A stretch of 64,000 nucleotides of DNA from Trichobilharzia szidati (taxonomy: Eukaryota > Platyhelminthes > Trematoda > Strigeidida > Schistosomatidae), in NCBI GenBank assembly GCA_944472155.2, contig OX235275.1, positions 31,536,231 to 31,600,230 of the forward strand, read 5' to 3'. The translations under genes were made by a program, and so were the position numbers. Below the pieces are notes generated by a model that saw nothing but the letters and a program-made list of their open reading frames with translations, had not been told where the DNA came from and did not search any database. Of the stretch, positions 30,807 through 42,490 are shown piece by piece. Numbering within the stretch: position 1 is the first letter of the stretch; the number at the start of each line of letters is the position of its first letter.

Positions 30807-31927
30807 TGTACTGAAGTGTAATTCCATTATGGGTAAATTTCGTTTTGATAAAGTCTCACAGTGTTATACAGTAATGTTTACTGATGACGTTTCGAGCACA
30901 ATTTATTGCCGCTCATAATCATATCAAGGTAATCACACGACTTCCTAAATTCATTTATATAGTTCCATTGTTTTTCACTTGATTTTCACTTGATTTGATT
31001 GGTAGTAATATTCTCCATATTTCGGGTATAAGTGATGAATCATTTCTATTGCATGTGTTGGGTGTAGACTGGATGAACAAGGATTAAGTAATCAACCTCT
31101 CTCTCTCCATCTATCTATATTACTTCTTAGAATTTGAACCCTCTCCCACACTGCTTTTTGGTTGTGTATTAATGCAGGCAGTGCAGTTGTTGAGTTTTTT
31201 TCTAAATTACTTATCTTCACGGAGTCAACCATTCTCACCTTAGCTAAATTCTTATGTTCTGACAATTTGATTACCTCCGACCTACTAGTTTGACCTATGT
31301 AATTGACATAACTCACAGTCATTACAGGCTATTTTGTAAATTATATTATGTTGTCTAATTGGGTCCACCGGGCCCTTTAGCCTACAGAGCTTGTCCTTCC
31401 TGAGTGAGTTTGTAGGTTTAAATGCCACCCTAATTCCTGCTTTATCTAGAATCCTACGTAGGGTCTCAGAGGTCCCCTCTTTATTTGGTATAACTGCAGA
31501 TGATTTATATTCTCTATTATTTATATTATTATAAGTAGTTTCACAATTCTTTTTATTTTTCTTTTGATCTTTTTTTCAATCTTCCTAATGAATTTTAAAG
31601 GATTATTAATCATTTGACACCAACGCCTCTTCTATCTGTTTTATTTCATCATTTAGGTCTTTTTTTTGCTACTTAGTGCCATTGCTCGGTTTGTTAAACA
31701 CTTAACTAAGCCTACATTAACAGTTAAAGGATGAGATGAATTAAAGTCTGAATATCTATTAGAATGCGTTGGTTTTCTATAAACTCTAGTGTGTAGTTTA
31801 CCTTCTTCTATTCGTTTTATTTTACAGTGTAACATAGCTAATTCTCTTTGCTCATTTTTGGCTTCAGATGTGAGTTTTATTCCCTCTACTAGTGAGTTTA
31901 TGTGTGTCAATGTACTGAAGTGTAATT
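30807..31927. other. 17-base target duplication around PLE-3a
   Basis: TGTACTGAAGTGTAATT at 30807-30823 and 31911-31927 flanks the PLE-3a copy exactly. Confidence 0.85.
30824..31910 (-). mobile_element. PLE-3a element, 5'-truncated
   Basis: On the minus strand: thumb block (MLHCKIKRIEEGKLHTRVYR, KPTHSNRYSDFNSSHPL; 31653-31910), then broken sequence. Next comes the endonuclease (MTVSYVNYIGQTSR, EHKNLAKVRMVDSVKISNLE; 31092-31322) and a 3' tail ending CCATAATGG at the target duplication. The palm is absent and the 5' end lies at the thumb. No inverted terminal sequence is visible at its 5' end, unlike PLE-1, PLE-2 and PLE-3b copies. Confidence 0.8.
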
Positions 31928-32640
31928 GCCGAACACCTAGTTGACATAGGACATACTGTGGTAATTCGTCAAAATTAGTTCAAAATAATCAATAAACAAA
32001 GAGAATCTTGGTTACTTTGCTTCTTAGAAGTCATTGCTATTAAAAGACTGCAAGCCTAAATTTGTATACAGAAAGATGGTGTGTGATTAATCTCTCACTA
32101 ACTTGGTAACTGTGATTGTTTTGTTCGTCTGCGTAACATTCTACCTAATTTTTTTCACTTTGAACTGTACTCCCTGAGTTGGACTCACTATTAAGTCTCC
32201 AAATCTAGTGCATTATTTCATCTATTTTATAATTTTACTTCATATTTCACCTCTACCCTCCTGAACTCGTCACCGTAATATGTATAAATTCACTCTGTTG
32301 TTCGATCGTGCATTTTGTCTCTAATCTATCGTTGTTTCCAAGCGAAATCTGAACTCTGCTCCGCTTCTTGTCTAATAATTCGATAAATAGTTAGTCTTTT
32401 AACACTGAATCATTCGTCTGCATACATCAGTTTTGGAATTATGTTGTCTTTACTACTTTTTATCTATAACTCAAAGTCATTGTGAAAAAAGGATGTTCAG
32501 AAATTTTGTAACTTATAATTTGATACTGTTTAGGATGTAGCCAGTTGAAGAGAATCCACGATATTAGTCCAGTTGGCATTATCCTGCATACAGTTAGTTC
32601 GTTCTTTCCCTGACCCAACTTCATACTGTAGTCAGCCACT
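31928..32640. other. AT-rich non-coding stretch
   Basis: Nothing recognised. Confidence 0.4.
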
Positions 32641-32770
32641 TGTGAGGATCGTGCCACCACGTATCACTGAGTATTCCCATAAACTGGAACAAAACGCCTG
32701 TCCTTGAACCATCCTCCTGGCTTTTTAATCGTTATCTCACTGAAATCAATTCATGATAGAACCTGAAAGC
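32640..32770 (+). mobile_element. SINE-1 remnant
   Basis: AAACTGGAACAAAACGCCTG and TTATCTCACTGAAATCAATT sit where the hammerhead and tail of SINE-1 would be. Strongly decayed. Confidence 0.35.
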
Positions 32771-33052
32771 AACCAGGAAATTACGTTTCTCTAGGACTTT
32801 TTTTTCTAGATATTTGACCACATTTGAATCGAAATTTTAAGAAGACTGGCTGATTGTCCCCTGTAACTGACTTTGGCATTTATACACGATATTCATGTTT
32901 GTTCACATCATTAGATTTTTGGCGTTACCCAGTACCTTGTAGGCGTTCGACACCAGTGACGATTTCAAGTCATTCTTTAGAACGTTGCTTTACAATACGG
33001 TTAGGAAAAGTTGTCATTAGATCTTTCCTGTAGATTACTGAATATTAAGATA

Positions 33053-33278
33053 CCGTCGGTGGCATAGTGGTTAGGACGCTCGCCGACCATGCACATGGTC
33101 GGGGGTTCGATCCCCGGCCGACGCACTCCTTTACCTCGCTAAGCCAGAAATAATGCTGGTGAAGAGGAAAGGTTGGGGATGAGGCTAGCAACCCCATCCC
33201 GTAAAATAAACACTGCTACAGAAACTTCAAGCCACTAGCTTGAAGCCCCATGTTCCACTGGGGAACGTGAAGGAAAAA
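33053..33278 (+). mobile_element. SINE-2 copy, well preserved
   Basis: Head GTCGGTGGCATAGTGGTTAG, a GCACATGGTC hairpin-like region and perfect B box GGGGGTTCGATCCCC (33103-33117), GCACTCCTTTACCTCGCTAA, body GATGAGGCTAGCAACCCCAT, and tail TTGAAGCCCCATGTTCCACT then GGGGAACGTGAAGG and A8. Best plus-strand reference for the family. Confidence 0.85.
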
Positions 33279-33950
33279 AAATCGATTTCAAGTTGCCTCA
33301 CCATAGATAAATTTTCGTGAATTTTTTATCCTTCGCTTATAGTTGTTCAACATCCTTCTGTGCATTCAAAGTTGAGTCGGGTGCTATTCTACATGCCTTG
33401 TTGAATAGATCAATAAGGTGAAAAGCATGCTTCCTTGTCATTACATGTGATCAGTGTAGCGTCAATATGGCAATCGTAAAGTGCCACCCCATCTGTTGCA
33501 TGTCTGAAAACTCATTTATTCATGAATCCCCAAAGAAGTGTGAGCTAAGTTGACACACTGGCTGACTGTCTATTGTACTACGACGTTTGTTGAACTTGGA
33601 CCGTACACTCTTTGTGTATTTGTGTAAAAGACACTTAAGCCGTTCTTTGGGTAAGGGCAATGAGCGTGAACGCTGCTACACAGTCTCCCTATATTTTTGT
33701 TCCAAGAGGGATATTTCACTAAAGTTTTGCTGTTCTCGTTTTGTTCCCGGACAAAATAGTTTTCTGATGACTTTTGATCCTCATTGATTCTCTGACTGAT
33801 ACCACTTCATCACGAAGTTGAATTTGAATAGTATTTCTAGTTGTATCCCTACTAGTACTAATAATTACCATGTCATTGTGCTCCGATCCTAACATAAGTC
33901 TTCACTGATACTTTACATTTCCAAGTAGTTCTCTGATAAACTGTTTAGCT
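33279..33950. other. Non-coding stretch
   Basis: A 66-codon frame (33587-33787) has no motif. Nothing recognised. Confidence 0.4.
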
Positions 33951-33954
33951 TGCC

Positions 33955-34690
33955 TTGTTATCGGCCATAAGAATTTATTCCCTCCTCTCATCGTCTCCTC
34001 CAAGTCACCCACGGACGACCAATTCGTTTATCTTTCAGGTTTCACTCGAAGTCCTGAAGCGTCCCCTCAGAGTATGTTGAATCCACCTCCATTTCCCCCT
34101 AGATATTTTATCGTGTCATACGCTTAAGGCCGGTTTTCTGTCGGTTGTCTAAGTTTCATCCTGCATTTGATGTCCAGTATCAACAGAAGGCAATTCTTGA
34201 TGAATGTCTGCATGTTGTTTGAAATTCCTCTAATGACACATGCACCTAGTATTTGAAAAATGTAGAACCAGTCACTGACTTCATATTGGCACTGAGAATT
34301 AGAATCATATCCTCTTTGCTGAGTGTAGCACATTTACTTGCTTGTAAACAGAAAACTTTATGAGACGCAAGGGATAAATCATTAGCGAATTCCTGACTTT
34401 GTGTGGTTATTCTATCAATCCGATTTAAGAACATCTTCTCACTACTCAGAGTCTGCAACATATCCTAGACCAGCGGAATCAATAAGGTCATCTGGGATGG
34501 CTTCAAAAGCTTCACTGAGCTTTTCTCTGGGGATCACAGCATCGTCACATGGCTGTTGAATGAAGTACATATAGGTCTGAGGCACACCAAAGCTCTGAAG
34601 CAGCTGTCAGACTACTTCACGATTAACAATGTCAAAGGAGCTCCCAAAGCATACAAAGTTGAGGTCTCAGTCTGAATCGAATAATCATTA
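33955..34690 (-). mobile_element. RTE-A LINE fragment, heavily decayed
   Basis: The minus strand reads DIVNREVV-QLLQSFGVPQTY (RT block, near 34570-34640), REKLSEAFEAIPDD, and later the ISNNMQTFIKNCLLLILDIK block (34180-34235). The 3' signature is missing; it ends in the RRPRVTWRR-like region at about 33990. Confidence 0.65.
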
Positions 34691-34844
34691 TTAAAGCTAT
34701 GCTTGTGTGACTACCATTCCACTGAATATTAGTCTGTCAATTCCTCGTTCAAAAATGCTAAAAGAGTAAATGCGTCGAATATGATGTTAATAACATTGCA
34801 CTATCATACAACTATTTTCTAATTGATATAACAGGAGCATAGAT

Positions 34845-35035
34845 CAGACGTTATAAACGAGCTCGCCTTGAAACCAGAAAGTCCTGGGTTCGAATCCCAG
34901 TGGGTGCGTACTGTCGAAGAGTCCCAAACTAGGACGAAACAGCTGTCCAGTACTCCCAGGTTTTCCAATGGTTCTCTAACTGATGTCAGCTCATGATGAA
35001 AATCCTGTAACCAATCAAATCCCTACAAACCAACA
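34845..35035 (+). mobile_element. SINE-1 copy with near-intact hammerhead
   Basis: B box GGGTTCGAATCCCAG (34888-34902). Hammerhead: stem I GTACTG/CAGTAC, core TCGAAGA, stem II GTCC/GGAC, GAAA, CAGCTGTC. Tail TCTCTAACTGATGTCAGCTC ends near CCCTACAAACCAACACT. The core deviates at two positions. Confidence 0.75.
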
Positions 35036-36325
35036 CTCAAATAACAATACAGTCAGAAGAAATTGTTACTCACAGTTTTTCACTAACTGATATTCAATGT
35101 AAAATGGGATTTTCTCAAGCGTGACATGTCTCTTACAGTCCGATTAAATTGATTGAGTAGGATGCAAATTTGTCGTGTTAGTTAAGCAACTCATGTACTC
35201 AATGTCGAACCGTAAAAAACAGGATGATTTCTCAAATGTCTCACTATTTTTCCTTTATCTAAATGAACTGAACCCAACTCCTACAGTCGTCTATGTTCAT
35301 TCATTTTAGCTTGATTAATTTTCACTTGTAGTATTTATATGTGTGCTTTGCCAAAGTGTGACAACTTGAACTGAAGTTCCGTGTGAGGCTACGCGTCGAT
35401 GAATACTGTAAAACAGCACAGATATCAAAAGTCTCTTAAGTCTAAAAAATCTGTCGAAAGTTCAGTTGGAATATTTCTTAACAGCCCATTCGCATTTCCA
35501 TACACTCGAGAGCGAGCTGCACTCATTTTTTGAGGTCTAGTAATACTGCCTGATTGTCAGAATCGAAGTAGGTAAAGCTGCGTTTGACACGATGCCAATT
35601 GCGTGAACTGGTTGAACCATAATAAGAATTCACAATTTACACAATTCAAGATCAGATTCTACCAAAGGTTTTCTGTAGAAACCAAAAAGGAAGGATCTAC
35701 TCTCTGCCATAAATTCCATTCAACAAAGCAAACATAATTGCCAAAACTTATGTTCCTCCCTCAACCCAAAGTGTGCAAGCAGTTCGCGTAAGTAGATATG
35801 CAGGAGTCGACTGTTTGAACACTCTGAGTCGAATCCAGCTGTAGCTAACTGGTGTTGAATCCAGTTTTAGCTATTGTTGTAATGATTCAGCCTTTTGAGC
35901 TGGGGAAACGCTAGGCACATCGATCATAATCTCCGCTGTAAACAGTTAAAACGGCTGTTTTATCCCTTCGAACTGGGTGGCTGGCTGGCTAGCAAATTTT
36001 ACTAGCTGATATGTCAGGCATAAAACTACTCATTTCAGTCAATCAGTAGTGCATTACCTGAATATGTATACATTTATTACTGTTTGAAAATTCATGAATT
36101 TTTTTCCTATTTCGTGTCTATCAAACTGGTACAAAAAAATACCTAATAGACAGTTCGTAAACTCTGTCTTTCCATGAATCAGTCAATCATAGATAAAACT
36201 TATATCAACTGAAAGCTATTCACTGGTTGTGTGACATTTAAAACAGTAAAGTACATTAAATCAATATCTTTCGAGTAGAGGGTAGTTTATTGTTTGAAAA
36301 TTCAAAAACCCACACCCGTCCATAT
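35036..36325. other. Non-coding stretch
   Basis: No open frame or known element. A decayed segment at 35975-36060 loosely resembles 6455-6545. Confidence 0.4.
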
Positions 36326-36329
36326 ATAT

Positions 36330-37225
36330 ATATCTGCAGTGAAACCTAGACTTCAACGTCGTCGACAATGAAAAGAAATTCCACAGCTTTGATGGCGAAT
36401 CAATTTGAAAGATATTTCAACACTGTGGATTCCAGTGCGTCATTCAGTAACTATATAACAATTCCACGTGTCAAGTGATCGACAATCGAAAATTCAACGA
36501 GGTGTTTGAAGTGTAGGTGGGAGTAAGATGTGGATATCTACGCTCTTTCATCGATGATGTTCCCTAATATTGGTTGACTGGATTACGCTGAACACCCGGG
36601 GAAAAAGGAACACGAAGACAGAGAAGATGAAGATAGTCAGTCAACCGAAAACACCAAGTATCACCAAATCACCATCATCAACAGGAACGATTTAAGAGAG
36701 GTCACTTTCTGCACTTATCTAGGCAGGATAGTTTAAGCTACAGGTGACAGTATGGATTGGGCTGTTGAATTGGGAACGGAAAGGCAAGAAAGATCTTTGT
36801 CATTCCGAATTCAGTTTGAAAATCTACTCGGCAGACTCACTATCAAGAACGAAATTAAGATTTCCAACACAAGCGTTAAGTCATTTCATCAAAAGCTGCC
36901 TTTGAAGCATACTGAAGATCATATGAGCCTGCAGAATGAACCAAGCAGGAAGCCATTGCTTAACACAATAACCAAAGAATATGGATTTGGATCGGACAAA
37001 CGCATAGAAGACCATCCATCGAAATTACATCTCGCGTCAAGCCATTGAGTGTAACTCAAATGCAAAACATCTTAGGGTGACTTGGAGGGGATCGTCAGAG
37101 GAGGAGATGAGGGACTGTAGGAAATCGCGGGGCAGCCAAAGAGGAACACAGAGAACAGAACAATGTGAAGACATGCTGCTGAAGGTTAATATTTCACTTG
37201 GAACCCAAGGGAACAATAGTAATAA
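36330..37225 (+). mobile_element. RTE-A LINE, RT to 3' end, heavily decayed
   Basis: Recognisable blocks: CACGTGTCAAGTGATCGACA with AATTCAACGAGGTGTTTGAA (the CQVIHNGKLSEAFGV equivalent), TGGTTGACTGGATTACGC, AGAGAGGTCACTTTCTGCAC (KEVTSFTYL), and the 3' signature TTGGAACCCAAGGGAACAAT (37198-37217). Open frames such as 36752-37048 are accidental. Confidence 0.7.
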
Positions 37226-37377
37226 TTAACATAATCAGTTATAGTCAAAGATATGACATCTACAAATTAGTTTGTATATTAAGTGATACGGGAAATTCCA
37301 CGAAGTAATTTCTTTACTTAGGTAGGTTTCATGGTGATTACTGATATAAGTATAAAACTTGAGCACTGTGGTAGAGT

Positions 37378-38335
37378 ATAATTCCACTATGGATAAGATT
37401 TTATTTTGATTAAGTCTCACAGTGTTGTACAGTAATATTAATTGATAACAACGTTTCGAGTACAAATTATTGCCACCCATAATCATATCAAGTCACTCAC
37501 ACAGCTCTCTTGATTCATTTATACACATCAGTAAAACTGATTAGACAGTTGAATAAAATCAATATGCGATAAAGTACATTCACACATAATATTAGTGTTA
37601 TCAATCAAATGCAGTCAGATGGGAAATAAGATACTTTTTACAGTAAAAATAAGTAACTTGTCAGGATGTCATAATATGAATTGAATATATTTTCACGTTA
37701 TTTATTGTCCTCTGATTTGAACGGTGGTAATATATCCCATATCTCTGGTATTTGCGTTGATTCTCTTCTCTTGCACATGTGCTGGGTGAAAACTCAACGG
37801 ACAAGGATTCAGTAATCAACCACTCTCCTTCTCCACCTACCTAAATTACTTCTCAGAATTCTAACCCTCTCCCACACTATTTCGTGGTTGTGTGTTAATG
37901 CATGCAGCGCAGTCGCTGAGCTTTTTTCTAAATTACTTATCTTCGCGGGGTCAACCACTCTAACCTTAGCTAAATTCTTATGTTCTGATAATTTCACTAC
38001 TCTCCATCTACTAGTTTGACCTATGTAGTTGACCCAGCTCACAGTTATTGCAAGGTTTTTTGTAAATTATATTATTTTGTTTAACTGAGTCAATCTTCTG
38101 GGTCCTATCTGAGTGAGTTTGTAGGTTTGAATGTCACCCTAATTCCTGCTTCACTGAGAATCCTACGTAGGGCCTCAGATGTCCCCTTCCCTCTTTATAT
38201 GGTAAAACTGTAGATGCCTTATATTCTTTCCTATTTCTGTTATCATAATTAGTCTCACCATTATTTTTATTTTGCCTTTGACCTTTTTTGATATTCTTAG
38301 GATAGTTAGTTATTTAACACCAACGCCTATGTGAC
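37378..38335 (-). mobile_element. PLE-3a element, endonuclease and tail
   Basis: The minus frame 37809-38042 reads WVNYIGQTSRWRVVKLSEHK, NLAKVRVVDPAKISNLEKSS, and RILRSNLGRWRRRVVDY. The 3' tail at 37378-37500 matches 30824-30940 (CCACTATGGATAAGATTTTA, ACGTTTCGAGTACAAATTAT). The upstream thumb block is not present past 38320. No clear target duplication. Confidence 0.75.
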
Positions 38336-39120
38336 TATGTGTAAATGCCTAACACCCAAGTGCTCTTTTCTAACTTGATATTTTCTGCCGCCTCCCTTCC
38401 TTCATTTGTAAAATACCTCAGAATTAATCTGTTTCTATGGCTGACACAAAAACTATCCATTAATTTAGCGTCTGTTAACATAAAGACCGAGCTGTTCGGA
38501 CATCAAAAAATCTGTCTTCGTTATTCCTTCTTTCAACTACCTACCTACAGGTGATAAATGAATGCCTAACGGTTTCTATGATAATTAGCCTGTCTGAGCT
38601 ATTGTCACTGGAGAGAAAAGGTGAATTGTCTAAGCCGATGTTTAAAAATGGAAAATTGTCACGCATTTCCATCATTTATAATGTTGCTTATTTTTCCCGG
38701 TGAATTTCTCTGCAAAGTAGAAAAAAAACAGGAAACATCAAATTGTTTTTACAGAGTGATAAATAATATCCATCCAGTGTCAGGTAACTGTGCATAATGA
38801 CGTAATGGCGTTCCTTTGTGGAAAACTGCGAGTGGAAGACGAAAATGTCATGATGAAACTGGTAAGATTAATCGGAGCGGAAAGTTGAAAGCTCACATTA
38901 TGCACTCAAAGAGGAGATATACGCATACATCTACACATACTTAGACTACCTCACCTTTATATCGATGGCTTGACTTTCGCTAGACAACTCAGCTCATTAA
39001 TCATTTATTTTTTCAATAGCTCCTCAGGTAGATAGTCTGCCTGTCAAGTTAATATCCCATTTGCACGAATATCATCAATTTGAAATTAGTGCGGTTTATA
39101 ATTAGATTAGTACGTTTCTT
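38336..39120. other. AT-rich non-coding stretch
   Basis: Nothing recognised. The 69-codon frame at 38345-38554 has no motif. Confidence 0.4.
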
Positions 39121-39125
39121 CTTCT

Positions 39126-39655
39126 TCTTATTGTTTCCTTTAATTCCTAGAGGAACATAGGGCTTCAGCCGTGCATCTCCATTGCGTTCGGTTCTCTGCT
39201 AGAGTCTTCACCTGGCTCCAAGTCTGCCCACACGTTTTCATCTCCTCTTCACATGACCTCCTCCAAGTCACCCACCCTTGCACTGACGACCAACTCGCCG
39301 CTTCCCTTTCGGCCGGGTTCCACTCGAGCAATGGCTTGTCTAGTGATGTCACTTGATGGCTTCCTCAGAGTATGGCCAATCCATCTCCATTTCTTCCTGC
39401 CTATTTGTTTCACAATCGGTTCCTGCTGTGTTGGTTCGCTCATTGCAGAGATCTCTGTTGCTGATCTTTCCTGGCCGGCCATCTGATCTTGAGTAGTATT
39501 GAGCGAAGACAGCTAGCTGTTAATGAAGGTCTGTAGTTTGTTTGAGATGCTCTTTATGACGCGCAGTGCAAGTCTCTGACCCGTATAGTAGCACTGACTG
39601 ACTTCACATTGGAGTTGAAAATCCGGATCTTATTTTTCATGCTGAGTGCTGTTGG
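39126..39655 (-). mobile_element. RTE-A LINE 3' end
   Basis: Reversed 3' signature ATTGTTTCCTTTAATTCCTA, AACATAGGGCTTCA at 39129-39167. The minus frames read KWRWIGHTLRKPSSDITRQA, VGDLEEVM and the WSQVKTLAENRTQW block. It ends near GTTGAAAATCCGGATCTTAT (NKIRIFN). It is closest to the copy at 57205-57875, which shares RKPSSDITRQAI, so these two may form a subfamily. Confidence 0.8.
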
Positions 39656-40315
39656 GAGTACATTTCTTAATGTTATATTTTTGTAATGATGGTTAGAAGT
39701 GAGATCTAGAAGGTGCCTATTTCAGCACGTCCCGTACTCATCAGCTTGACACACCTGTCACTCATTAGCATGTATTTCAAAATTGGGGTATTATATTTCA
39801 CGGCATATGAATTACAAATCCATGATTGACGTCGGCGTAGGTCCTTTACTCGACTGCTTTTGACTATTTGAATGTAGAAAGAATGAATATATTTGGAGTA
39901 GATTACGAACTCGTTATTTCTCATGAATTCTCTTCAGCTGTGTACATCCTAAACCATAACATACCTTTATCATAGTGACTTGCTGTTATAGGTAGAAAGT
40001 ATGAACAAAATTATTCCAAGAAATCACATAAGTTAGACAAATTACTTAGCTTGAATTTGTGCATATCATGATGGAGAGTTCACGAGGGCCGGAGTCATTA
40101 GTAAGGTAAAACTATAGCATAAACAAAAAGGTTTAAGTACATTTTGAAACTTTATAGTGAGTTCAGTGCAGTGAGGGAAGATTAAAATCATAATTAAGAG
40201 AAATGTTATGCAACAGATTAAAACATAAAAAAACACAAACAATACAATTACGGTTGCCAGGGTAATGAGAGATAATTTTCAATTATTGGTTTTCTAGGGA
40301 TTTTTTTTTATTGGT
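39656..40315. other. Non-coding stretch
   Basis: A 72-codon minus frame (39706-39924) has no clear motif. Otherwise nothing recognised. Confidence 0.4.
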
Positions 40316-40319
40316 TAGG

Positions 40320-40575
40320 GGATTTTATCATGAGCTGAAATCAGTTAGAGAACCATTGGAAAACCAGCCACATGGAGTACTGCCAGACAGCTGTTTCGTC
40401 AGCCTAGTTTGGGAATCCGCTGTAGCGAGTACGCACCCACCTACTGGTTACAAGGTGAGCTCATAGACAATTAAGCCACTGGGACCCAATTCAGTGGCCA
40501 GCGCATGAATTCTAACTTCTGCCAATTCATGACATAGTGCGACCACTTCATAATGTCTTCTTCGATGAGTATTTA
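40320..40575 (-). mobile_element. SINE-1 copy
   Basis: Reversed: TTTTATCATGAGCTGAAATC, GTTAGAGAACCATTGG, GCTGTTTCGTCAGCCTAGTT, a degraded head with CTACTGGTTACAAGG, then the 5' body GAATTCTAACTTCTGCC and GACATAGTGCGACCACTTC. The hammerhead core is lost (GCUACAGCGGA in place of the core). Confidence 0.7.
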
Positions 40576-40729
40576 TTAATGAACTTCTCAGGATAAACAT
40601 TCTTAGGTCAGATATCCTTCAACGTCTTTATTTCATGTTCGTGCTCTATTAAACAGTGTTTTGACTTATCTGTTTTTTAAATTGGAATGGGACAAAACTT
40701 TTAAAATGTATATATATATATATATGAGT

Positions 40730-41060
40730 CTTTCCATTAAACCATCAGTTCTTTTCACCTGAGGAACATCTAGGTATTTAATGGTATCATTTTCCTTGTG
40801 AAGTTAAGATTCGGATAGGCCAATATATAAATTTTGTCAATAGGTTTTCAGCTTTTGATTTGCCTTCACAGACAATAAAAATATCATCAGCATATCTTAG
40901 GTATAAGTTCGTTTGTGCTGTTCCAAAATGCCGGTTTCTAGGCCTCACAAGAGTGAATTTACATAATGAAGGCCTAAGAGGCTTTCCATAGCAACACCAT
41001 CCACCTGACAGTATAGACACCCATCAAAATGAAACTGGACATTTTAAGTACATAAAAAAT
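40730..41060 (-). pseudogene. PLE reverse transcriptase palm fragment, YADD type
   Basis: The minus frame 40787-41020 reads GGWCCYGKPLRPSL-like sequence, RHFGTAQTNLYLRYADDIFI and VCEGKSKAENLLTKF. RYADDIFIVC is the catalytic motif of a PLE palm but differs from the YVDDTF of PLE-2. It probably belongs with PLE-3, whose palm is otherwise absent here. Confidence 0.7.
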
Positions 41061-41144
41061 AACCTATTTCGTCAATTCTGATGTTGTAATGATTATGTTG
41101 TTAGCTTCTCCAGATAGAAAGTTAGAAGTTAGATTTCATGCGCT

Positions 41145-41365
41145 GGCCATTAGATCGTGTCCTGTTGGCGTAATGGTCTACGAGCTCACTAGCCTTGTAA
41201 CCAGAAGGTCCTGGGTTTGAACCCTGGTGGTGGGTGCGTACTGCTAGAGCGAAGTCCCAAACCGGGCTGACGAAACAGCTGTCTGGCAGTAATCCCTGTG
41301 GCTGGTTTTCTAATAGTTATCTAACACTGATGTCAGCTTATGATGAAATCCACCAACCAACCACA
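41145..41365 (+). mobile_element. SINE-1 copy
   Basis: Head GGCGTAATGGTCTACGAGCT, B-box-like GGGTTTGAACCC (41214-41225), GGGTGCGTACTG, broken hammerhead (CTAGAGCGAAGTCCC, then GACGAAACAGCTGTC) and tail CTAACACTGATGTCAGC. Its end adjoins the PLE-3b target duplication. Confidence 0.7.
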
Positions 41366-41384
41366 GTCAATTGTCACTGAAATA

Positions 41385-42490
41385 AAGTATAATTATATTT
41401 CAATAGTTTACACACAATGATAAGTTTTGCCATGTCGACTCAATAAAATTCACTATGGAAGTAGAGAATGAAATTGGGGAACTACCTATGTTAGACTGCA
41501 AAATACAAAGAATAACAGATGGTAGCATTAAAACGACGCTATATAGAAAAACCACACACTCTGGAAGGTTCCTTGATTATCACTCAGCTCATCCACTCAC
41601 GAGGATTAATACAAGGTCTTGCAGATAGAATATGTAGACTTACGACATCGCCAGAGGACCAATGTAAAGAAATAAATGTCCTATTCAAAATGCTACTCGA
41701 AAACAACTACCCAAAAGAATTTATAAGAGATAATATAAAAAAGAGAAAAAAAGAGGGTAAAACCGGAGAATAACAATATGGAAGAATGCAAAAAGACAGT
41801 CACAATACCATATAAAAATGGTACATCAGAGGCAATGCAAAGAAACCTCAAAAATATCGGCATTCACACAATCTTTAAACCGACAAATCTAATCAAAAGT
41901 AAAATAAATCAACTGAAAGATCCCATAAAAATGATGGATAAAAACAACTTGATTTACAAAATATCTTGTGCTGACTGTCCAACTAAATATGTGGGGCAAA
42001 CGTCAAAATAAGAGTGGATGAACATAAACGCCGAACCAAAGGTCAACCAACAGGAACACAAGCCTACAAGAATCTTGAAAAAAATTCATCGATAGCTGCA
42101 CATGCATGGGACAAAAACCACAATATCGATTGGAACAATGTGTGTATTCTAAAAACTAACATGAACAAATGGAAAGAGACTTATAACTGAATCTACATTC
42201 ATTAAGGTCACACCGGATACATGTAACAAGGGTGACTCAGTACAACTATCAACAACTTGGAATATAATTCTAAATACAAAAACATGAATGAAGAAAAATA
42301 ATGAACTATACATGAGTACAAATCATAAATGTGTGAATCAAACAATTCCAACAGTGGTGTGAACACGGGCAGTAATTTTGCTCAAAATATTACCAATAAC
42401 AAAACTTATCATTGTGTGTAAACTATTGAAATATGTAATTTTACTTTATTTGATCTAATCCACAATGCTCAAACTTTTAACTGATATTAA
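41385..42490 (+). mobile_element. PLE-3b element with inverted ends
   Basis: From the left: a terminal sequence inverted relative to the 3' end (41380-41428 pairs with 42401-42450 over 49 bases with about three mismatches). Then come the thumb block (ELPMLDCKIQRITDGSIKTT, RKTTHSGRFLDYHSAHPL across a frameshift), the endonuclease, and the 3' terminal sequence with about 40 extra bases (ATCTAATCCACAATGCTCAA). Only the 3' side carries those extra bases, as in PLE copies with a truncated inverted 5' end. Not autonomous: no palm. Confidence 0.8.
41519..42190 (+). pseudogene. PLE-3b thumb and GIY-YIG endonuclease, broken
   Basis: Three frames are needed. The first (41519-41773) ends LFKMLLENNYPKEFIRDNIK. 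The second (41778-42011) holds the connector NLKNIGIHTIFKPTNLIKSK and IYKISCADCPTKYVGQTSK, the GIY-YIG core with C..C. The third continues IRVDEHKRRTKGQPTGTQAY and HAWDKNHNIDWNNVCIL. The break after QTSK is a single-frame shift at about 42008. It would be a nicking endonuclease if intact. Confidence 0.75.

Noticed and set aside
30840..30940. Possible hammerhead in the PLE-3a tail (GAGC...GCTCGAAACGTC on the minus strand)
   Set aside because: GAAAC and GTC are present and stem I can pair, but no CUGANGA-like core fits in register and stem III is absent. Left as a note only.
33053..33125. Possible true tRNA gene
   Set aside because: A and B boxes are good, but the acceptor and anticodon arms do not fold as a tRNA, and the sequence continues into a SINE body repeated elsewhere.
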